Shown: positions 24,591 to 32,935, numbered from the stretch's first letter. The stretch is 64,000 nucleotides of DNA from Pedobacter soli (GCF_900101435.1 NZ_FMZH01000014.1:9020-73019), one strand, 5' to 3'. Notes: generated by a model not told the origin, from the sequence alone. Made by a program: numbers and translations.

Positions 24591-25196
24591 TTATTCAAAA
24601 TCCAGTTCATCTACCACTTTTTTAACCCGTTTTAAATATTTACCATAATAGTACCAGGCCCAAAGCTCGGTAATTATGCCAATAATCAGGATGCTGATAA
24701 AACAGTTCAGCAGGACATACACAGGCGAGAGTCTGGCTAATATTTTAGAAAGATCTGCGTTTTCTTCTACCAGGATATAGATTGCACCAAAGGCTACGGC
24801 GATAAAAGCTACGATATAAGTTAATGCTTTGTAAAGCTCTATATTCAGTTTCATTTCGTAATAAAACCACAGGATGCTTTTCCTGCTGTCCATGCTCATG
24901 TCGTAAGAGTTTTTGTAGAACTTGTAAAACTTAAAAAAGTAATAAGCAGAAAAGCCGCAAATAATAGCATAACAAGCTAAGTAAGCCATTTGTGTCGTGG
25001 TAGAAAATGATATCGTCACGGGTAAAAAGAACATAACAACCAGAAAGAAAATCTGGTAAAAAAACTCATGTTTCATTTTTTTTCTGATGATATCGATCGG
25101 GGTATAGGCTTCCTTTACCTTTAACATGCTGGCAGAAATGGTTTCTGATCCCGCATCCGGATTATTCCAGTCATTTTTAATGTCGTCAAAATTCAT
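24591..25196 (-). CDS. Membrane protein of unknown function
   Basis: The ATG at 25196 is preferred (201 residues: MNFDDIKNDWNNPDAGSE); the longer frame begins with a TTG inside the sigma gene. It has four hydrophobic segments at about residues 50-66, 70-92, 120-142 and 155-180 in this numbering, and a basic C-terminal tail (YLKRVKKVVDEL). The start overlaps the sigma-factor stop (25186-25188) by 11 bp, so the two were one transcript with coupled translation. In related Bacteroidota the gene after such a sigma factor is often an anti-sigma-type membrane protein, but no anti-sigma motif is visible here. Function unknown. Confidence 0.7.
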   Translation of the reverse strand: MNFDDIKNDWNNPDAGSETISASMLKVKEAYTPIDIIRKKMKHEFFYQIFFLVVMFFLPVTISFSTTTQMAYLACYAIICGFSAYYFFKFYKFYKNSYDMSMDSRKSILWFYYEMKLNIELYKALTYIVAFIAVAFGAIYILVEENADLSKILARLSPVYVLLNCFISILIIGIITELWAWYYYGKYLKRVKKVVDELDFE

Positions 25197-25682
25197 AACC
25201 GTTTTTCTTGATAATGATTTGTAATTTTTCTTTGGTTCTGTTGAGGCGGACCCGTGCATTAACTTCACTAATGCCCAGGTTTTCGGCAATCTCTTTATGC
25301 GATTGATTTTCGAGAAAAAGAAAAATCAGTGCCTTTTCAACTGCATTTAATTCCTGTACAGCTTTGTAGAGATAGGCTAGTTTTTCTTCTTTCCGATCGC
25401 TTTCGTTGTTATCTACCACATCAATGTGTGCATCCAATGGTGTTTTGTCTATTTTCCGCTGATCTTTTTTAAAATAAACCAGGGCGGTGTTTAAAGAAAC
25501 CCGGTACATCCAGGTCGAGAATTTGCTGTTGCCCATAAAGCTTGGGTTCAGAGCTGCAAGACAATTTCCTGAAACAGATCCCGCTGTTCTTCAGCATCAT
25601 CCGTATACATTTTCGAAATTTTATGTATAATCGCTTTATGCCGGTTAATCAGGTCGAGAAATGTGCTTTCAGTTTCTTTCAT
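25186..25682 (-). pseudogene. ECF RNA polymerase sigma factor, frameshifted
   Basis: Two reading frames together make one ECF sigma factor. From ATG 25682 the first frame reads MKETESTFLDLINRHKAIIH and then KISKMYTDDAEEQRDLFQ, EIVLQL, i.e. start of sigma region 2, and stops at TGA 25548-25550. The rest continues in the adjacent frame from about 25547: NPSFMGNSKFSTWMYRVSLN, region 3 linker, and region 4 with the helix-turn-helix NQSHKEIAENLGISEVNARV. One base (or 4 or 7) is missing after CTCTG. A 7-base gap would restore the W-x-x-x-P-S-F spacing usual in the family. The 116-residue part from ATG 25536 lacks most of region 2 and is unlikely to work alone. Real decay or a sequence error are both possible. 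Confidence 0.82.
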
Positions 25683-25786
25683 TGAATGTATAACACATTA
25701 GTAACAGATTCTTTTAAACGTTACAGATTAAGTTATAAATAATATTTAACCACAGATAAAAAAGATAAACACGGATAATTATTGGC

Positions 25787-25936
25787 GTCAGATATTACTA
25801 TCTGATACCTTAGCTGGAATTTTTTACAGAAATACGATAGATAATGGATGAGAAATCTGTCGGATGGTAACATCCAACAGCACGGTCATAGGGGACTAAT
25901 AAATAACCCTAGTCTGTCAGGTGGTAACACCTGACA
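25787..25936. repeat. Further copies of the A/B palindromes
   Basis: Type A at 25787-25806 (gtcagatattactatctgat). Type B at 25857-25880 (ctgtcggatg-gtaa-catccaacag) and 25915-25936 (tgtcaggtg-gtaa-cacctgaca). Compared with the 24451 copy, the 25857 copy differs in both arms in a paired way (AGGTG/CACC to GGATG/CATCC), so base pairing rather than sequence is conserved. At about 25749-25778 there is also a commonly seen tract, aaccacagataaaaaagata followed by aacacggat. Confidence 0.8.
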
Positions 25937-25946
25937 ACACGCGTAA

Positions 25947-26408
25947 TTACAGAAATTTAAGCGCCTCTTGTGGCACAAAGGGACTCACGTCGCCGTGGTT
26001 TCTTAAAATATCGCGTACAATGGTGGAGCTAATGGCCGAATATTCGGGTTTGCTTAACAGTAAAATGGTTTCTACTTCCGGCATCATGGTTTGGTTAATC
26101 TGCGCAATGGCCCTTTCGTATTCAAAATCGGCAGCCGAACGGATGCCACGCACCATGTAGGTAGCATTAATTTTGCGACAAAAATCAACCGTTAAACCTT
26201 CGTAGGTTTGCACTTCGATGTTCTGATAACCTTCAAAAACGGTATTTAAGATCTGTAAACGCTGCTCTGCGGTAAGGAAGTTCTGTTTCGAACTATTTAA
26301 ACCAATACCGATTATAATCTTATCGAACAGGGGAGTAGCACGCTGCAGAATGTTTACGTGTGCAATGGTTATCGGATCAAAAGAACCAGGAAATAGCGCT
26401 ATTTTCAT
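25947..26408 (-). CDS. coaD: Phosphopantetheine adenylyltransferase
   Basis: A 153-residue cytoplasmic enzyme of coenzyme A synthesis that transfers AMP from ATP to 4'-phosphopantetheine to give dephospho-CoA. FPGSFDPITIAHVNI is the nucleotidyltransferase T/HxxH-type motif, RGIRSAADFEYE binds the pantetheine side, and AISSTIVRDI is the second ATP-binding motif (ISSTxxR). Length is normal. It appears to be its own transcript, 183 bp from rsmD. Confidence 0.96.
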   Translation of the reverse strand: MKIALFPGSFDPITIAHVNILQRATPLFDKIIIGIGLNSSKQNFLTAEQRLQILNTVFEGYQNIEVQTYEGLTVDFCRKINATYMVRGIRSAADFEYERAIAQINQTMMPEVETILLLSKPEYSAISSTIVRDILRNHGDVSPFVPQEALKFL

Positions 26409-26442
26409 GATTCAAATATAGCTGTTTGTGATGGAATTATTA

Positions 26443-26578
26443 ACCACCAAGACACTAAGGCACAAAGAAGGTTAATTTTTTGCCATGGATGCAAAGATTT
26501 ACACGGAATTATTTTACCATTAAGAGATTGTGAATATCAAAGCATACTAAAAACTTTGTGTCTTCGTGCCTTTGTGGT
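26443..26578. repeat. Imperfect 25-nt inverted repeat pair
   Basis: accaccaagacactaaggca...(26443-26467) and ctttgtgtcttcgtgccttt...(26554-26578) are imperfect reverse complements. Similar tracts occur at 31909-31935 (accactaagacacaaagtca) in this window. This 'accac-aagacac-aaggcac' motif is a recurrent intergenic sequence in many environmental bacterial genomes. Between coaD and rsmD; no gene. Confidence 0.5.
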
Positions 26579-26591
26579 AAAAACAATCCAG

Positions 26592-27128
26592 TTAACTTAA
26601 TTCAAAGAAACTAAACGATGAATTTCCGTACTTCCTTGTTTCCTGGTAGCCAGGCTGGTTATTTAGCCGCATGTTGCTCTGATGTTCTACTACCAGCAAA
26701 CCTCCGGGTTTGAGTAACTGTTGTTCCTGCACCAAAACAGGCAGTTGCGGAATATTGGGTAAATGGTAAGGTGGATCAGCAAAAATAAGGTCGTAAGCAC
26801 CGGTAAGCTGTTTCAATAATTTAAAAACATCGCCTTTACGCACTTCTACCTGGTCAAATTCATATTTCTTTGCCGTATTTTTAACCCAGTTTACGCAACC
26901 GTAATCCATATCCACAGCCAGAATGCTTTCAGCATCGCGCGATGCAAACTCGAAAGTTAAATTACCCGTGCCACAAAACAAATCTAAAACTGCACAGTTT
27001 TCGAAATCGTAGCGGTTGTTAAGGATATTGAACAAGGCTTCTTTAGCCATATCAGTTGTAGGGCGTACCGGTAAGTTTGCAGGAGGCTGCAAGCGGATCC
27101 CCTTTAATTTGCCACCAATTATTCGCAT
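26592..27128 (-). CDS. rsmD: 16S rRNA (guanine(966)-N2)-methyltransferase
   Basis: A 178-residue class I SAM methyltransferase. The N-terminal RIIGGKLKGIRLQ and RPTTDMAKEALFNIL are the rRNA-contacting motifs of the RsmD family, LDLFCGTGNLTFE is SAM motif I, and FADPPYHL is the catalytic (D/N)PPY motif. It methylates G966 of 16S rRNA during small-subunit assembly. It overlaps the upstream DUF3822 gene by 10 bp, implying co-translation. Confidence 0.93.
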   Translation of the reverse strand: MRIIGGKLKGIRLQPPANLPVRPTTDMAKEALFNILNNRYDFENCAVLDLFCGTGNLTFEFASRDAESILAVDMDYGCVNWVKNTAKKYEFDQVEVRKGDVFKLLKQLTGAYDLIFADPPYHLPNIPQLPVLVQEQQLLKPGGLLVVEHQSNMRLNNQPGYQETRKYGNSSFSFFELS

Positions 27129-27925
27129 AAATCTAAAGCAAGCAAACCGCTGAAATAGTGTTTGGGCATATCAGCTAACAATTCGCTGTTTTGTTTCCCA
27201 GCCGGGAGAAAGAAATAAAGTTGATTGAAATATTTTAACAGGCAGTTGTAATGCTCGTCGTCTTCGTTGATAATGCCCTGAATGTAAACCGGAATGCTGT
27301 CGTTTAAACCCAGCTGTTCTATAATCAGCAAAAGGAAATAATTAAATTCTTCGGCATTTTCTGACTGGTAATGGTTTTGGAAAACAACCTTTTTCTGCTT
27401 GGTGTACAATACATTGAAAGAAATTGCTGTGAAATCAATCAACAGCGATTCATCTGCCAGGTGGTTAAACAGTGCAACCAATGGTTCTGATTGTGGAAAC
27501 AGATTCGCGTTTTCAGGTAAATGCGCCTTTACCTCATCATTTAAACAGAAAACGGTATTAAAACCTAAAGCGGGGTTACGTTTGTTGTAGATTTTTGCAT
27601 CTGTACCCAGGTAGTTGGAGTAAACAGACAGGTTTTCGGCATCAAACCATTCATCCGGAATAAAGATAAAATTAGCAGTATGCACTGCAGCTTTAATTTC
27701 GGCATAATTGAGTGAGAGGTACTGATCGGTTTCAAAAGCTGTTTTTAAATCCTCTTGCACATCATCACAGCCTTGTTTGTCGAAAATTAATTTAATCTCA
27801 TCCGTATCCTTATTTACCACTGCATAAGAAAAGCTATCATTCGTTATTTTTAATAATAAATGGCAGTTTACAGATGCATCAGCTTTAAAATTCGGGTCGA
27901 CTAATAAAAGGCTGTTGTTACTCAT
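27119..27925 (-). CDS. DUF3822 family protein
   Basis: A 268-residue protein with no signal peptide or membrane segment. The order LLVDPNF near the N-terminus, LNYAEIKAAVHTANFIFIPDEWF in the middle and the later YIQGIINEDDEHYNCL, with the chain ending HYFSGLLALDLCE, matches the DUF3822 family, which in Bacteroidota is regularly encoded directly before rsmD. The fold appears related to the actin-like ATPase superfamily in some members, but no nucleotide-binding residues are obvious here. Function unknown; the overlap with rsmD suggests a role linked to translation or cofactor metabolism. Family assignment from pattern and context. Confidence 0.72.
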   Translation of the reverse strand: MSNNSLLLVDPNFKADASVNCHLLLKITNDSFSYAVVNKDTDEIKLIFDKQGCDDVQEDLKTAFETDQYLSLNYAEIKAAVHTANFIFIPDEWFDAENLSVYSNYLGTDAKIYNKRNPALGFNTVFCLNDEVKAHLPENANLFPQSEPLVALFNHLADESLLIDFTAISFNVLYTKQKKVVFQNHYQSENAEEFNYFLLLIIEQLGLNDSIPVYIQGIINEDDEHYNCLLKYFNQLYFFLPAGKQNSELLADMPKHYFSGLLALDLCE

Positions 27926-28256
27926 TGAAACAAAAATAGGTTTTTTTAAGGATTAACAGCAAGGTATAGGCTAAATTTTGATTTGGAGGAGAAAGATGTG
28001 AGATTGGAGATATGAGATATGAGACTTGAAATTGCATGAAAACCTGACTTTGTTTCTTCACGTCCTGGTGGTTAATATGATAATTGAACTGATTATATTT
28101 TTTTAACACAGAATGTGCTGAGGTTTCTATAGTTTAATAAACTATGCAGTAAGGCATAGTTAACCGATTTAAACAGTTAACCAGTTAAGCACATTTTTAC
28201 CTAAATCAAACCTTTCGGTTATTCAAAAATCAAAATATTCGGCTTAAATTCGGAAC
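27926..28256. other. 331-bp intergenic region, nothing recognised
   Basis: AT-rich divergent spacer between the DUF3822 gene and the DACNV cyclase gene; it must hold both promoters. No stable palindrome or coding frame was seen. Confidence 0.4.
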
Positions 28257-29396
28257 ATGAGTTACAAGCCTACCTACAAAGCAGCAAACACGATTGCCAC
28301 CACTATTGAGCAACATTTTATTAAACTGCATAAAAATGCCATTGCACAAGGTGAGGTAGATTTGGCTACCCAGCCCGGCAGTAATGTTATTGAAGCGATT
28401 ATTGATGTGGCTTTCTGGAGCAGTTTGCGTAAGGAGGAAGGGCATTCACCACGGATCTCTATTGCCTTTTTGCCACCCGATCAGGCTTCTAAACCACTGC
28501 GTTTTGCTAAAAAACTGGCTTTAAATGCCAATACTTTAACTAAAATAGCACCGGGGATTGAACGTTCAGGGATCCATTTGGGGGTATGGGAAGAAGATGG
28601 CGAGCTGTATATCTGGGGAACTACGCTTAATATCCCGAACTTCTGCTTTGTGGTTGATGTTTCAGAACCGGGTTTGATTGTAATTAAACACCGCAGGATT
28701 TATGGCATAGGCAAATTTACCAATGTAGCGGTGCTTAAAGGAGAGCAAATCAGAATTGTGGATGACACAAGCTGTATCAACCGCGATTGCCCGCCTATTT
28801 TAAAAGCTTTACTCGATTTAACCGTTCTGGCCAGCTGGAACGATCCGATTAATATTCTTATTCAGTTTGCGGTTTCCATGCGTGCCCATGGGCGCGGCGG
28901 AGCCTTGTTAATTGTGCCCAAGGGCGATACCAAGTGGGAAGAATCAATAATTCATCCCATTCAGTATTTGGTTGAGCCTCCTTTCTGTGGCTTGTCCAAT
29001 CTGGCCAGGCAAAGTGGTAACCAAAGCGAGATTTTCTCACAAGGTGCGGTTCGCCGTGAAGTTGATCATTTAGCTGGTTTAACTGCTGTTGATGGGGCTA
29101 CTATTATTAATGAAGAATTTGGGCTGATTGCCTTTGGCGCTAAAATTGGTCGGGCAAAAGGTAAACCCACAGTTGAGCAGATTGCTTTTTCTGAACCCAT
29201 TGTAGGTGGAGAAGATAAAATCCTATATCCTGGTCAGCTGGGAGGTACGAGGCACTTCTCTGTAGCTCAGTTTGTAAACGACCAACCCGATGCCATTGGT
29301 CTTGTTGCTTCGCAGGATGGCCATTTTACCATTTTTAGCCACAGCAAAAAACAAAATATGGTAATGGCACACCGTATAGAGACGCTGCTACTGTAG
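28257..29396 (+). CDS. DACNV-type predicted diadenylate cyclase
   Basis: A 379-residue soluble protein. The C-terminal part (about 245-379) matches the DisA_N/DAC diadenylate cyclase fold: AVDGATII holds the DGA motif (D279-G280-A281) and GGTRHFSVA corresponds to the GxRHR motif (R332, H333), though the last Arg is Phe334. The N-terminal 200 residues (SGIHLGVWEEDGELYIWGTT, FVVDVSEPGLIVIKHRRIYG) match the DACNV sensor domain named in a published comparative study of nucleotide signalling. DAC enzymes make cyclic di-AMP from two ATP. The product and signal here are inferred; the altered motif might change activity. It stands 245 bp from a helicase gene on the same strand. Confidence 0.78.
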   Translation: MSYKPTYKAANTIATTIEQHFIKLHKNAIAQGEVDLATQPGSNVIEAIIDVAFWSSLRKEEGHSPRISIAFLPPDQASKPLRFAKKLALNANTLTKIAPGIERSGIHLGVWEEDGELYIWGTTLNIPNFCFVVDVSEPGLIVIKHRRIYGIGKFTNVAVLKGEQIRIVDDTSCINRDCPPILKALLDLTVLASWNDPINILIQFAVSMRAHGRGGALLIVPKGDTKWEESIIHPIQYLVEPPFCGLSNLARQSGNQSEIFSQGAVRREVDHLAGLTAVDGATIINEEFGLIAFGAKIGRAKGKPTVEQIAFSEPIVGGEDKILYPGQLGGTRHFSVAQFVNDQPDAIGLVASQDGHFTIFSHSKKQNMVMAHRIETLLL

Positions 29397-29641
29397 GGAG
29401 TATAGTGATAGCATTATTCTTTTGAAAATGTAAGCTACTGCATTTCGGAAAAAGCAGTCCGTCTTTCCATTTAATCTTTTTTGTGAATGTAAATGCTAAT
29501 TTTGCCGTTAATTGAACAAAAAAGGATATCACTGCAATACGGTTTATTCAACATAACCTGTACTATATACTCAGGTTTCCTTGCAACACCCAAAACAATT
29601 AACCATTTCCAGCAATTTAAACAGTTAACCACTGATAAAAA

Positions 29642-31075
29642 ATGATTACCGATAAAAGTCAACTGATTGCCCAGGCTTACGCACATCCACCAACCAAAGA
29701 GCAGATGCTTTTTTGCGAGCGGATGTCTGCCTTTTTGCAGGATGATGACGAAGAACGTTGTTTTGTATTAAAAGGTTATGCCGGTACGGGTAAAACCACA
29801 TCGGTGGCGGCCTTGGTAAAGGTTTTAGCTAAATTTGGCCTCAAGAGCGAGCTACTGGCTCCAACCGGTAGGGCGGCGAAGGTAATGAGCCAATACACCA
29901 ACCGCAAGGCCTTAACCATACACAAAAGAATTTACCGTAAACGTTCGGCCACCTCGCCCGAAATGCAGTTTCAGCTGGCACCCAATCTGGTTGATAATAC
30001 TGTTTTTATTATTGATGAGGCCTCGATGATTGCCGATGAGTTTAACGAAACCGGTTCGTCGATACTACGCGATTTGCTGGAGTTCGTGTATAATGATAAG
30101 AATTGCTTTTTGGTTTTTGTTGGCGATACTGCACAGCTTCCTCCCGTGGGAAGCTTAGATAGCCCGGCCTTAAACGAGCAATACCTGAAAGATCATTTTT
30201 ATCTCTCGGTTACTTCAATAGAGTTAAAAGAAGTAGTGAGGCAGGAAAAAAAGTCGGGCATTTTGGCTAATGCTACCATGCTGCGTAACCAGATTGCTAA
30301 AAACCCTGAAAAGCCTTTACCTAAATTCCTGACTAAAAATTATCAGGACATTTACAATATGCCCGGTGCACGTTTGGTAGAAGGGCTTGAATATGCTTAC
30401 CGCAAATTCGGCATTGAAAATACACTGGTGGTTTGCCGCTCCAATAAAACGGCCAATGTGTATAACCAGCAAATCAGGGCACGCTTGCTTTACCGCGAAG
30501 AGGAGCTAACCGGTGGCGACCAGATTATGGTGGTTCGGAATAATTATTTCTGGCTGCCCGATAATGATGAAACGGCTTTTATTGCCAATGGCGATATGGC
30601 TCGGGTAATCCGTGTAAGGGGAGAAGAAGAGCGTTATGGCTTCCGCTTTGCCGATGCTACACTCGAATTTATGGATTTTCCGGCTGCGGGGCAGATTAGC
30701 TGTAAGGTAATGCTCGATACGCTGAATTTAGAATCGGCCAATTTACCTTATGAGCAAAATAAAAAACTTTTCGATGGGCTTAACGAAGATTACGAGCATA
30801 TTGCCAATAAGCGCCAAAGAATGCTGGCCATTAAGGCTGATCCTTTTTATAATGCCTTACAGATTAAGTTTGCCTATGCAGTAACCTGTCATAAAGCACA
30901 GGGTGGACAGTGGGAAGCTGTATTTGCCGATCAGGGTTATTTAACCGAAGATATGATCGATCTCGATTTTCTGCGCTGGTTATACACCGCTGTAACCCGT
31001 GCAAAAAAAGAACTATATTTAGTCAATTTTGCGCCACAGCTTTTTGCAAAGACGGCACAGGAAGATTACTATTAA
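29642..31075 (+). CDS. RecD-like ATP-dependent DNA helicase
   Basis: A 477-residue superfamily 1 helicase. Walker A is GYAGTGKTT (Lys51), Walker B VFIIDEASMI; LAPTGRAAKVMSQ is motif Ia and VFVGDTAQLPPVG motif III. The C-terminal UvrD_C_2 module has the TCHKAQGGQWEAVF and YTAVTRAKKELYLV motifs (about 415-465). It lacks the nuclease and RecBC partners, so it is a stand-alone RecD-like helicase like RecD2/TraA relatives but shorter. It moves along single-stranded DNA 5' to 3' using ATP by analogy. Role in repair or replication is inferred. Confidence 0.87.
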   Translation: MITDKSQLIAQAYAHPPTKEQMLFCERMSAFLQDDDEERCFVLKGYAGTGKTTSVAALVKVLAKFGLKSELLAPTGRAAKVMSQYTNRKALTIHKRIYRKRSATSPEMQFQLAPNLVDNTVFIIDEASMIADEFNETGSSILRDLLEFVYNDKNCFLVFVGDTAQLPPVGSLDSPALNEQYLKDHFYLSVTSIELKEVVRQEKKSGILANATMLRNQIAKNPEKPLPKFLTKNYQDIYNMPGARLVEGLEYAYRKFGIENTLVVCRSNKTANVYNQQIRARLLYREEELTGGDQIMVVRNNYFWLPDNDETAFIANGDMARVIRVRGEEERYGFRFADATLEFMDFPAAGQISCKVMLDTLNLESANLPYEQNKKLFDGLNEDYEHIANKRQRMLAIKADPFYNALQIKFAYAVTCHKAQGGQWEAVFADQGYLTEDMIDLDFLRWLYTAVTRAKKELYLVNFAPQLFAKTAQEDYY

Positions 31076-31120
31076 AGATGATCATTCGATTGATTATTTT
31101 GGAGTTTGTTTTAATGAGAG

Positions 31121-31156
31121 ACCCTGAAATAAATCCGATAGCTATCGGATCAGGGT
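31121..31156. repeat. Nested palindromic intergenic element
   Basis: Outer arms accctga/tcagggt enclose a perfect 18-bp palindrome, atccgatagctatcggat (31133-31150). It lies between the helicase and the four-helix-bundle gene and may act as a terminator for the former, but lacks a T tract. Confidence 0.55.
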
Positions 31157-31194
31157 GACGGTTAACTAAAAATAAATATTAACCAAATTATACT

Positions 31195-31866
31195 ATGAAA
31201 TTTGCTTTTAGCCTCAAAAACAAAGTTAAAATTGCCTTTTTGCTGTTCTGCATCATGTGCTGTACGCTGCTGATTCGTTTTCTGGAAGATAAAAGTGTGA
31301 AGAAAATCAACGAATCTTTTATTTCAATGTATAACGACAGGCTGGTGCCGGCAACCGATCTTTATTTTATTGCTGAAAACCTGTACCATAAAAATGAAGT
31401 GCTCCAGGATGCTTTTATTACGGATAGTACAATACCTGTTGCGCATACCATTTCTAAAATAGACCAGCATAATCAGAAAATTGATTCGGCAATGCATAAA
31501 TACGGGCTAACCTTACTGGTAAAACAGGAGAAAAGCTTCTTAAACGATTTAAAAAATGCACTTGCTGTGCAGAAAGCACTAGAAAATAAAGCGCTGAGCC
31601 TGGGTATTGCAGAAGGTAAAAAAGTTTACGAATCGGTTGGACGCAGTGCTGCCCATCAAACTTTCGATAAGCTTTCGGCTCTGATTAAAATCCAGTCGAA
31701 GGTAGGTGATGAACTGATTAAGGATTCGAAAATCTTTGTTTCAGGCACTAAGGTTTACTCTACCATGCAGGTTATCCTGGCCATTGCAATCGGGATTATG
31801 ATTGTGGCCATTATTTCGGCATCAAATGCAGTTAAGATCAATAATGAGAAGTTTAATCTGAATTGA
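31195..31866 (+). CDS. Membrane-anchored MCP-type four-helix-bundle sensor protein
   Basis: A 223-residue protein with a transmembrane helix at about 10-28 (VKIAFLLFCIMCCTLLI), a helical periplasmic domain (about 30-185) of 4HB_MCP type, and a second transmembrane helix at about 187-208 (MQVILAIAIGIMIVAIIS), ending in a short tail of about 15 residues. The first helices (IAENLYHKNEVLQDAFI) resemble the ligand-binding module of chemoreceptors and histidine kinases. No HAMP, methyl-accepting, kinase or cyclase domain follows, so this is a sensor domain without output. It could be a truncated receptor or act through a partner. Confidence 0.7.
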   Translation: MKFAFSLKNKVKIAFLLFCIMCCTLLIRFLEDKSVKKINESFISMYNDRLVPATDLYFIAENLYHKNEVLQDAFITDSTIPVAHTISKIDQHNQKIDSAMHKYGLTLLVKQEKSFLNDLKNALAVQKALENKALSLGIAEGKKVYESVGRSAAHQTFDKLSALIKIQSKVGDELIKDSKIFVSGTKVYSTMQVILAIAIGIMIVAIISASNAVKINNEKFNLN

Positions 31867-32092
31867 TTTTTAGCCACATATTAGACTGACCAAAGGTCAT
31901 TATTTTTTTACCACTAAGACACAAAGTCACTAAGTTTTTTTGCCACAGCTGCCCACCGTTCAGGTAGAGGAAACACAGATTTAAATCTGTGTTAATCCTT
32001 TTTATCTGTGGTTGAATATTGTAACTGATGCACGGAAAACACAGAAAAATAATCCGTGTTAAATCTGTGCATCTGTGGCTAATGATACGGAA
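31867..32092. repeat. Intergenic tract with a perfect palindrome and repeated motifs
   Basis: A perfect 22-bp palindrome (aacacagattt followed by its complement) at 31972-31993, flanked by tracts like accactaagacacaaagtca (about 31910-31930) and ttaatcctttttatctgtgg (31992-32011), and a second set around 32051-32078 (ccgtgttaaatctgtg, atctgtgg). These match the same recurring tracts as 25749 and 26443. No gene. Confidence 0.55.
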
Positions 32093-32935
32093 TTACTCCG
32101 CATCATCATCGCTTAACAATCTGATCGAGTCATCAGAAAGCATAATTAAACGCTCTTTGTATAAAGAACCAATGGTTTTCTTAAATGCACTTTTGCTGAT
32201 CTGGAAACGGTGGTAGATCTCTTCAGGGGAGCTTTTATCGCCCAGCTCAATTACACCGCCACTCTTTTTAAGTGCAGCTAAAATCACTTCTTTCGAATCT
32301 AAAATATGGCCGTAACCACTTGGCTGTAACGTAAGATCAATTTTACCTTCTACACGGATTTTTTTAATCCATCCTTTGCGTGTATCGCCAATCTGGATGT
32401 TATCAAAAACCTCGTTGTGGTACAATAAACCAATGTAAGTATTGTTAATAATGGCATTAAAACCCAGGTCGGTTTCTTCGGTAATCAATAAACTTACCTC
32501 GTCGCCTTCTTCGAAATCGAAATTTTCTTCTTCTACAAAATCGTAAAGTTTAGATGAAGCCAGTAAACGGTCGTTACTTTCATCCAGGTAGACGTAAACT
32601 ACATATTTATAGCCTTTTTGCATCGGCCTTTTTTGTTCACGGTCTGGAACATAAACGTCTTTATCAATACCTAAATCCATAAATACGCCATCCTCGTCCG
32701 ATACAACCTTTAAAAAAGCAAAATCGCCAACCTCGGCGTAGGCTTTTTGTGTAGTTCCCGTTAAACGGCCATCTTTTTGTACAAATACGAAAACAGAGAC
32801 ATTATCGCCAATTTCGAGCCCTTTGGGTACGTGAACATAGGGCAGGATCACCATTTTATCACCATCGGTTAAATTTAAACCAGCTTCGCTTTTACTTAAT
32901 ACTCTTAATTCGTTGTATTTTCCTATTTCAATCAT
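32093..32935 (-). CDS. CvfB-like S1-domain RNA-binding protein
   Basis: A 280-residue cytoplasmic protein related to CvfB (virulence factor B) of Gram-positives. Three S1-like OB domains are visible: one starting LRVLSKSEAGLNLTDGDKM, one around EVGDFAFLKVVSDEDGVFMD, and a third near INNTYIGLLYHNEVFD. A C-terminal winged-helix segment (about 215-275, ISKSAFKKTIGSLYKERLI) completes the CvfB architecture. CvfB binds RNA and influences expression of secreted factors in Staphylococcus; in Bacteroidota the function is unknown. It stands alone. Confidence 0.85.
   Translation of the reverse strand: MIEIGKYNELRVLSKSEAGLNLTDGDKMVILPYVHVPKGLEIGDNVSVFVFVQKDGRLTGTTQKAYAEVGDFAFLKVVSDEDGVFMDLGIDKDVYVPDREQKRPMQKGYKYVVYVYLDESNDRLLASSKLYDFVEEENFDFEEGDEVSLLITEETDLGFNAIINNTYIGLLYHNEVFDNIQIGDTRKGWIKKIRVEGKIDLTLQPSGYGHILDSKEVILAALKKSGGVIELGDKSSPEEIYHRFQISKSAFKKTIGSLYKERLIMLSDDSIRLLSDDDAE

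Noticed and set aside
25197..25289. Longer membrane protein starting at 25289
   Set aside because: The extra 31 codons begin with TTG and lie in the sigma gene's region 4; the ATG at 25196 overlaps the sigma stop in a typical coupled arrangement.
25536..25682. Programmed ribosomal frameshift in the sigma gene
   Set aside because: No slippery heptamer or stimulatory structure was seen near CAGCTCTGAACCC; a deletion or sequencing error is simpler. It remains in the findings as an alternative.
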